64,000 bases of DNA, from contig NZ_WIJP01000001.1 of assembly GCF_009496155.1 (NCBI RefSeq), positions 62,001 to 126,000 on the forward strand. Direction: 5' to 3'. Of the stretch, positions 58,622-64,000 are shown in pieces. The notes below the pieces were generated by a model, which did no database searches, had not been told where the DNA came from, and was given only the letters and a program-made list of their open reading frames with translations. Source of the DNA: Streptococcus mitis (GTDB taxonomy: Bacteria; Bacillota; Bacilli; Lactobacillales; Streptococcaceae). The translations under genes and the position numbers were made by a program. Every line of letters starts with the position of its first letter. Position 1 is the first letter of the stretch.

Positions 58622-59461
58622 ATGACTAATAAGAAAATTGCTTTAGTATTGGTTTCTCTCCTGACTCTCTTTTTAACGGCCTGTACTCAGAAGGTTAGTG
58701 ATCCAAAGCAGGATAACTGGGATAAGTATCAAGAGCAGGGTGCCATTACTATTGGTTTTGACAATACCTTTGTACCCATGGGTTTTGAAGAAAAGAATGG
58801 CCAATATACAGGCTTTGATATTGACTTAGCACAAGCTGTCTCTGAAAAATTAGGTTTTAAGGTTCAATTTCAACCAATCGACTGGGATATGAAGGAGACG
58901 GAACTGCAAAATGGAACCATTGATGCCATCTGGAATGGCTATTCTGCTACTGATGAACGCCGAGAAAAGGTTGCCTTTAGCATTCCATATATGGAAAATC
59001 AGCAAGTTCTGGTTGCTAAGAAAAGTCAGCAGATTCGTTCAGTAGAGGATATGAAGGATAAGATTTTGGGAGCCCAAGCAGGTTCCTCTGGTTACTTAGA
59101 CTTTGAAGCCCAGCCAGATTTACTGAAAAATCGTGTCAAAGACCAGAAGGCTAATCAGTATCAGAGTTTCAATGAAGCCTTGATTGACTTGAAAAATGAC
59201 CGTATTGATGCCTTGTTGATTGACCGAGTGTATGCTAATTATTACCTCCAGTCTGAGGGGATATTAAATGACTATAATGTCTTTTCAGCTGGATTTGAAA
59301 GTGAATCTTTTGCTGTCGGAGTTAGACCAGCTGATAAAAAATTACTGCAAGCTTTAAATCAAGCCTTTGTTGAACTACATCAAGAAGGGAAGTTCCAGAA
59401 AATCAGCCAAAAATGGTTTGGAGAAGATGTAGCAACTAAAGAAGTGAAAGAAGGAAAATAG
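58622..59461 (+). CDS. Amino-acid ABC transporter substrate-binding lipoprotein
   Basis: A 279-residue family 3 solute-binding protein. The lipoprotein signal MTNKKIALVLVSLLTLFLTAC ends in the lipobox LTAC with Cys21. The mature part has ITIGFDNTFVPMGFEEKNGQYTGFDIDLAQAV (in parts), typical of polar amino-acid binders, and IDALLIDRVYANYYL. The ATG at 58622 has AGGAGG 5 bases upstream. The ligand cannot be told from sequence; cystine or glutamine-type binders are close. Confidence 0.93.
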   Translation: MTNKKIALVLVSLLTLFLTACTQKVSDPKQDNWDKYQEQGAITIGFDNTFVPMGFEEKNGQYTGFDIDLAQAVSEKLGFKVQFQPIDWDMKETELQNGTIDAIWNGYSATDERREKVAFSIPYMENQQVLVAKKSQQIRSVEDMKDKILGAQAGSSGYLDFEAQPDLLKNRVKDQKANQYQSFNEALIDLKNDRIDALLIDRVYANYYLQSEGILNDYNVFSAGFESESFAVGVRPADKKLLQALNQAFVELHQEGKFQKISQKWFGEDVATKEVKEGK

Positions 59462-59465
59462 ATAA

Positions 59466-59506
59466 GAAGCCTAGTTTTGTCTTTAAAACTGGGCTTTGTT
59501 TTTTTA
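59466..59506 (+). terminator. Terminator of the amino-acid ABC operon
   Basis: AAGCCTAGTTTT pairs with AAAACTGGGCTT, then TGTTTTTTT. Confidence 0.9.
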
Positions 59507-59780
59507 TAGACCTTATTTTATAAAGTAGGAGTAACTTCTAAATTTTTTAACTATTTTGGGCAGATCTTGTGTATCTAGCGTAATTCTGTAATCCCTTATC
59601 TATAGCTAAAACTCAATGAAGACCTAATAAAAAATATCAGAAAATTCCTTTTTGTAATCAAATTATATGAACAGTCGAATAATATAGAAAATCTCTAAAG
59701 TAATATAACTTTTATTTTTGTAAGGGCTTACCATAAATAGGAGTTTGTGAAATTACTTTGGCGAGTATACCTCAAAATGT

Positions 59781-59851
59781 TTGATTTATAGACATAAAAA
59801 GAGTATAATAAGTTGTAACCCTTTAAAATATACCTATATATTTTAGGGGGG
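59781..59851 (+). promoter_or_regulatory. Promoter and 5' hairpin of the YSIRK surface-protein gene
   Basis: TTGATT (59781-59786), 17 bp, TATAAT (59804-59809). The RNA would begin near 59816, and CCCTTTAAAATATA/TATATTTTAGGGG (59819-59832/59837-59849) forms a stem at its very 5' end, followed by a short U-run, so it could protect the mRNA or attenuate it. The earlier part of the gap (59507-59780) shows nothing clear. Confidence 0.6.
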
Positions 59852-59913
59852 GCTTTTTATCTAGCCTTCCTAAATATATTAACTGATAGTTATCAGAAAA
59901 AAGGAGTAAGGGA

Positions 59914-62900
59914 ATGTTTAAACCCAAAGGGCGACATGTTCGCCAATCGCAAGTGGAGAAATTCACACGTTACAGTATTCGTAAGGTTAGTTTCGGTGCG
60001 GCTAGTGTGGCTGTAGCTACTGGATTGTTTTTCCTTGGTGGAGGAAGCGTCCAAGCGGCTGAACCAGTAACTAATTCAGAACCTACAGAAGTTCAAAATC
60101 CTCAAAATGTAAATGAGAAGTCCTCGGAACCCTCTAAGGAAGTTGCTGGACAAGGATCTGCTACTGCTAAAGAGCCCGATGGACAAAATAATACTTCTGT
60201 AAAAGAGTCTACTACTGACAAACAAGCCAGTGCAGTTGAAACTCCAAATGGAGTGACAGAAAAAGTAGCTATTAATACCGCATCGTTAGAAGATTTAGTT
60301 GCTAAAGTTGAAGGTAGATTGAGTCAATTAACTGAAGACAAGAAAACAAAATCAGTCATTGATGATGCTAAAAATTTGGTTAATAAAGCAAAAGATCTTT
60401 TAAATGATGACACAAAAACACAGGCAAAAGTTAATGCATTGGCTAAACAACTTTCAAGTAGCCTTTTCATTTTAAACAGTATCAAATCAGAAGCAACAAA
60501 AGTAAACAAAAACCAAAATCCTAGAAATGGACAAGCTATCCCAAGCAATGGAGAAAGTGGGTTTAGAACAGTAGATACTACGGTGGATACTACAGCTGCA
60601 AATGCTGCATCAGAAGCAGAAAAATATAAAGGTATTCGTGATGCTGCTATTCCAGAGTTGCAAGCAAATATTGATAAAATTCAAGCTCAAATAGCGAAAG
60701 AAGAAGCTAAGCCAGCGAATAAAAAAGATCAATTTAAAATTGATGTTTTAAAAGGTATTAAACAAAAAGCAGAAAATGTTATTACAACTGCAAATGCAGC
60801 GGATGTAAGTTCAGCTCAAATTATGAGCCAACAAGCAGAAGCGGTAAAATCGGAACGTGATTTATTAGCGTTATACTTAGCAGGTAAAGCAGATTTGGGA
60901 GCACCTGTTAGTGAAAACCACGTAGCGTACGGAAATAACCCAACTAATGGTGTCTTTGAGAGTCTGAAAGAAGGTTTTGGGGATAAAGTAACCTTTACGG
61001 ATGCTGATAAGAAATCTAAGACAATTGTTAAACAACAAGCGGGTCCAGGAGAAATCAATGCTCGTACACCTGGTATCGGTAATGCTACTTACAACTGGCA
61101 AGAAAGAACAATTACAAAAGCAGAAGCAGAAGCTGGTTTGTTAAATGGTTGGAAAATTGAAAAAGGTGAGAAAGTAAATGCCGTTAAACCACTTGAAGTA
61201 ACAGATATTACAGATAAAGATGGGGCACCAAGTACTAGGGTAGTACCTAAATCAAAAATATATACAAACGATGAAGAATTAATACAATATCAAAGAGAGG
61301 GTGCTCAATTATCGTATAATGCTGGTAGTGGTATCATTCCAACGATAACTCCTACTATTAACGCAATGAGAACCAATGCTTTTGGTGAAGTGAAAAATCG
61401 TGATTATTATCTTGAGTTAGGAAGCAAAGGGACGACAATATCTAAAGAATTTGATGTGAATGGAAATTCTAGACTTAATGTTAATTTGATTCATAGTGGA
61501 GCATATGGTCATGCATCAACACCTAGTACGGGTGAAAAAGTTAAACTGAAAATTGTAGATGCGTTTACTGGTGCAGAGATTAAACCAGTAGATGGTAAAA
61601 GTGGTCCTCTATCTACGGAACAAGGTCCTGGGGGAGGAAACGGATGGACCTATATGGCTCGTCTATATGATATTCCTGCGACTACTACAAAAATTAAAGT
61701 TTTAATTGAAGCGGGAGATCAAGGAACAGGATTGACTACTAATCCTTTCAATAGAAAAGGAGCTGAAATTAAAGATGGATACCTTGTAGGAGGTATCGGT
61801 ATTGCTACAGCTCCAGCAGCTGAAATTGTAACAGATGTTTCTTCAGGACGAAATAAAAATGAGTATGGCTATACACCAGACACAATTTATGATAAGAATC
61901 AAAAAGGTAGTTTTAACTTTACTCTGAAAGATACGGCTGGAATGAATATTGATTACTACGCAGCTTCAAATGTTCAAGTAACGATAAAAGTACCAAAAGG
62001 TGTAGTTTTAGAAGATCGTGTAATAAACGCTAATGGAGGTAGTGCATTCCTTGGAGGTGTTTATGCTAATTCCATTAGATGGACCCCAAATGATTCTAAT
62101 GATAATTCTAAAGGTGGTACATTAACATATAACGTGCCAGCGGATAAACGTATGGCTGCAGCAGAAAAAACTACTCGTTCATCAAGTATTGTATTTACTA
62201 CTGCGAATAACTTTATTGGACCAGCTGACTTCAAAGTTACAGCAACAAGTGGATTTGGAGATACTGACGCGGAAGGAAATAAATTATATTCATATACAAC
62301 TAATGGTTTGAAACCAGCCTATGAAAATCAGTTCCATCGAGGAGGATTGGCAAATTCTGATAATCCAGATTTTGAATATGGAAAAGTAATCTATATTAAT
62401 AGCTTACAAGCAACAGGTGTTGTGACTGTTCCAATTAATACTAACAATGATCAGTTAAAAGAAGTTGCTTATGCAAAAGCACAAGAAGAAGTTAATTCAG
62501 CTAATTTCCAACAATTGCTTAGAGATATGAATGCAACGGCTGCAATGGGTCAAATTACGAATGTTACCCTTAATTCTAAAGATAAAGTTGAAATTACAAA
62601 AATAGCCGCTGATGGACGTGGTGTTGTAAAAGTTCCTGTTACTTATACTGCTGATGGAAGAACTTATGATACAACAGTAGATATCGAAGTAAATGTTGTA
62701 AAATCAACTACAGATAAGTTAGTAGTATTTGAAGGTGATAAGATTACAAATGATCAAGTAAAATCTTCAGTCACTCCTGCTACAATCGATACTAAAGCTG
62801 GAGTTGTGAATAATCCTAATGAATCAGATGTTTTTAGTACAACTGGAAAAGCTGGAGAAGCAGGATTAAAAATTCCAACAACGGTTACTCATGATTCAAA

Positions 62901-64000
62901 TGGTACAACTATTAATGAAACAGTAGAAGTACCAGTAACAGTATTACCAAAACCAACTGGTGAAGTTGAAGTACCAAAAGGTGAGAGTGTAGATAAAGTT
63001 AAAGAAGTTGCTAAAGCAAAAGCAACGGCATTAGTAGCGGCGACAGATTTCACAGGAAAATTACCAACAGGAGCGACAGTAACAGTTGGGGATATAACAG
63101 AAGCCGTAGCAGAAACTCTAACAAATGAAAAAGGTACAAATAAAGGTGTTGTAAATGTTCCAGCAACTTATACAGTAGATGGAAAAACATACGATACGAC
63201 AATTCCAGTAACGATTAACGTATTAGGTTCAGAACCAAAAACGGTATATACATTAGAAGGAACAAAACCAGATGTTGAGAAAGTTAAGGCTGCCGTAACA
63301 CCAGGTACTGGAGGTACAGTTAATACTCCGAAAGAAACAGATTTACCTGCTACAACAGTAAAAGCAGGAACACCTGATGTAACCGTACCAACGACAGTAA
63401 CATATTCAACAGGAGATGAAACAGTAAAAGTACCAGTTGAAGTATTACCAAAAGCAACACCAGAAAAAGTAACGACATTAAAAGATACAACTGGTGAGAA
63501 CTTAACAACAGCTGTAAAAGAAAAAGCACAAGCTGCACTAGGTAAATTAACGCTACCATCAGGAGTAACAGCAGAATTAGTTCCAAATCAAGATTATACT
63601 GTTCCAGCAACAACTTCTAATGGGGATAAGGACGCTGTACCAGTAAAAGTTCAATACAAAGATAGTACAGGTACAGTAGTAGCAGAAGATACAATTAATG
63701 TACCAGTAACAGTCGTAAGTTCAACACCAAAATCATTGGTAGTCTTCGAAGGTGATGAAGTAACAGCTGATGCAGCTAAAGGTGCAGTAACACCAGGAAC
63801 AGATGGAACAAAAGGTGAACCAACAACATTACCAGAAACAGCTGGTAAAGCAGGAGCAACAGATGTTAAAGTAGACGTACCAGTAACATACGACAATGGT
63901 AAGTTAACAGAAACAGTCAGTGTTCCAGTAACAGTATTACCAAAACCAGAAGCTGATGAAATTCTAGTTGCTAAAAATAGTGATAAGGATAAAGCTAAAG
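59914..64000 (+). CDS. YSIRK-type surface adhesin with alternating repeats (5' part)
   Basis: The frame is open to the window end (1362 codons seen). AAGGAG lies 7 bases before the ATG. Residues 1-50 are a YSIRK signal peptide (YSIRKVSFGAASVAVATGLFF, in parts) with cleavage after VQAA. A charged, helical region follows (about 50-330), then a beta-rich putative adhesin region (about 330-830, with GPGGGNGWTYMARLYD). From about residue 836 two repeat types alternate: one of about 90 residues ending in YTVDGKTYDTTI and one of about 80 residues of Rib/alpha-like character (VVFEGDEVT..VTPGT..VPVTV). Seen order is B-A-B-A-B-A. An LPXTG anchor is expected beyond the window. It is likely a wall-anchored adhesin; the ligand is unknown. 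Confidence 0.9.
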   Translation, partial: MFKPKGRHVRQSQVEKFTRYSIRKVSFGAASVAVATGLFFLGGGSVQAAEPVTNSEPTEVQNPQNVNEKSSEPSKEVAGQGSATAKEPDGQNNTSVKESTTDKQASAVETPNGVTEKVAINTASLEDLVAKVEGRLSQLTEDKKTKSVIDDAKNLVNKAKDLLNDDTKTQAKVNALAKQLSSSLFILNSIKSEATKVNKNQNPRNGQAIPSNGESGFRTVDTTVDTTAANAASEAEKYKGIRDAAIPELQANIDKIQAQIAKEEAKPANKKDQFKIDVLKGIKQKAENVITTANAADVSSAQIMSQQAEAVKSERDLLALYLAGKADLGAPVSENHVAYGNNPTNGVFESLKEGFGDKVTFTDADKKSKTIVKQQAGPGEINARTPGIGNATYNWQERTITKAEAEAGLLNGWKIEKGEKVNAVKPLEVTDITDKDGAPSTRVVPKSKIYTNDEELIQYQREGAQLSYNAGSGIIPTITPTINAMRTNAFGEVKNRDYYLELGSKGTTISKEFDVNGNSRLNVNLIHSGAYGHASTPSTGEKVKLKIVDAFTGAEIKPVDGKSGPLSTEQGPGGGNGWTYMARLYDIPATTTKIKVLIEAGDQGTGLTTNPFNRKGAEIKDGYLVGGIGIATAPAAEIVTDVSSGRNKNEYGYTPDTIYDKNQKGSFNFTLKDTAGMNIDYYAASNVQVTIKVPKGVVLEDRVINANGGSAFLGGVYANSIRWTPNDSNDNSKGGTLTYNVPADKRMAAAEKTTRSSSIVFTTANNFIGPADFKVTATSGFGDTDAEGNKLYSYTTNGLKPAYENQFHRGGLANSDNPDFEYGKVIYINSLQATGVVTVPINTNNDQLKEVAYAKAQEEVNSANFQQLLRDMNATAAMGQITNVTLNSKDKVEITKIAADGRGVVKVPVTYTADGRTYDTTVDIEVNVVKSTTDKLVVFEGDKITNDQVKSSVTPATIDTKAGVVNNPNESDVFSTTGKAGEAGLKIPTTVTHDSNGTTINETVEVPVTVLPKPTGEVEVPKGESVDKVKEVAKAKATALVAATDFTGKLPTGATVTVGDITEAVAETLTNEKGTNKGVVNVPATYTVDGKTYDTTIPVTINVLGSEPKTVYTLEGTKPDVEKVKAAVTPGTGGTVNTPKETDLPATTVKAGTPDVTVPTTVTYSTGDETVKVPVEVLPKATPEKVTTLKDTTGENLTTAVKEKAQAALGKLTLPSGVTAELVPNQDYTVPATTSNGDKDAVPVKVQYKDSTGTVVAEDTINVPVTVVSSTPKSLVVFEGDEVTADAAKGAVTPGTDGTKGEPTTLPETAGKAGATDVKVDVPVTYDNGKLTETVSVPVTVLPKPEADEILVAKNSDKDKAK

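Noticed and set aside
59600..59640. AAACTCAATGAAG as a BOX remnant
   Set aside because: Only about 10 bp recall the boxC end and no partner arm is present.
63350..63896. Leu/Val- and Thr/Ser-rich open frames on the minus strand
   Set aside because: They are antisense to the adhesin repeats; low complexity comes from the repeat coding bias.

Overview
The window looks like chromosome of a Streptococcus of the mitis group (S. mitis / S. oralis / S. pneumoniae-like). The signs are low GC, a tmRNA whose tag reads AKNNTSYALAA, three BOX-type intergenic repeats, a YSIRK surface protein and an LPXTG-anchored subtilase at the two ends, an atpEBFHAGDC operon, and housekeeping genes close to the pneumococcal versions. 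No complete prophage, insertion sequence or CRISPR array was seen.

Layout. 1-3.1 kb: C-terminal part of a wall-anchored subtilisin-like protease. 3.1-7.4 kb: glycine T-box leader, a small GFA-type zinc protein, glyQ, a folded intergenic element, glyS, and a DUF896 gene. 7.4-12 kb: a minus-strand redox operon (apbE, FMN reductase, FMN reductase with a Gly/His-rich tail) facing nox; both promoters carry CcpA-type cre sites. 12-16.2 kb: pdxST (PLP synthase), hemolysin III/DUF1836, and a GNAT-ogt-ArsC-like run. 16.3-20.8 kb: amino-acid ABC permease/ATPase, DUF4059, trxB, BOX, rlmB, def. 20.9-24.5 kb: CapA-like phosphatase, HAD phosphatase, SGNH hydrolase, ssrA, tRNA-Ser(GGA). 24.6-31.6 kb: fruR-fruK-fruA, an AT-rich single-gene insertion bracketed by two identical terminator copies, then ftsK. 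31.6-42 kb: a membrane protein, cysteine desulfurase-thiI, an esterase-esterase-ATP-grasp operon, an aquaporin, cppA, a serine hydrolase, a DMT exporter and a GntR regulator. 42-52.4 kb: BOX, guaA, U32 protein, CHY zinc finger, and the F1Fo ATP synthase operon with a BOX between atpG and atpD. 52.4-59.5 kb: lactonase, AI-2E family exporter, TPR protein, a decayed type III toxin-antitoxin-like locus, and a complete polar amino-acid ABC transporter. 59.9-64 kb: start of a large YSIRK adhesin with alternating repeats, open at the window end.

The most interesting points are these. (1) The 414-residue flavin reductase ends in two copies of DATSGAS, which fits the ApbE flavinylation motif, and it lies in an operon with a signal-peptide-less ApbE; this suggests a cytoplasmic covalently flavinylated electron carrier. 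(2) A membrane-anchored, possibly defence-type gene sits between exact 29-bp copies of the fruA terminator. (3) A type III toxin-antitoxin-like locus (structured RNA, terminator, toxin) has its toxin broken by one in-frame TGA. (4) A 172-bp nested-stem element lies between glyQ and glyS.

Assignments come from reading motifs and from memory of the families; no database search was run.
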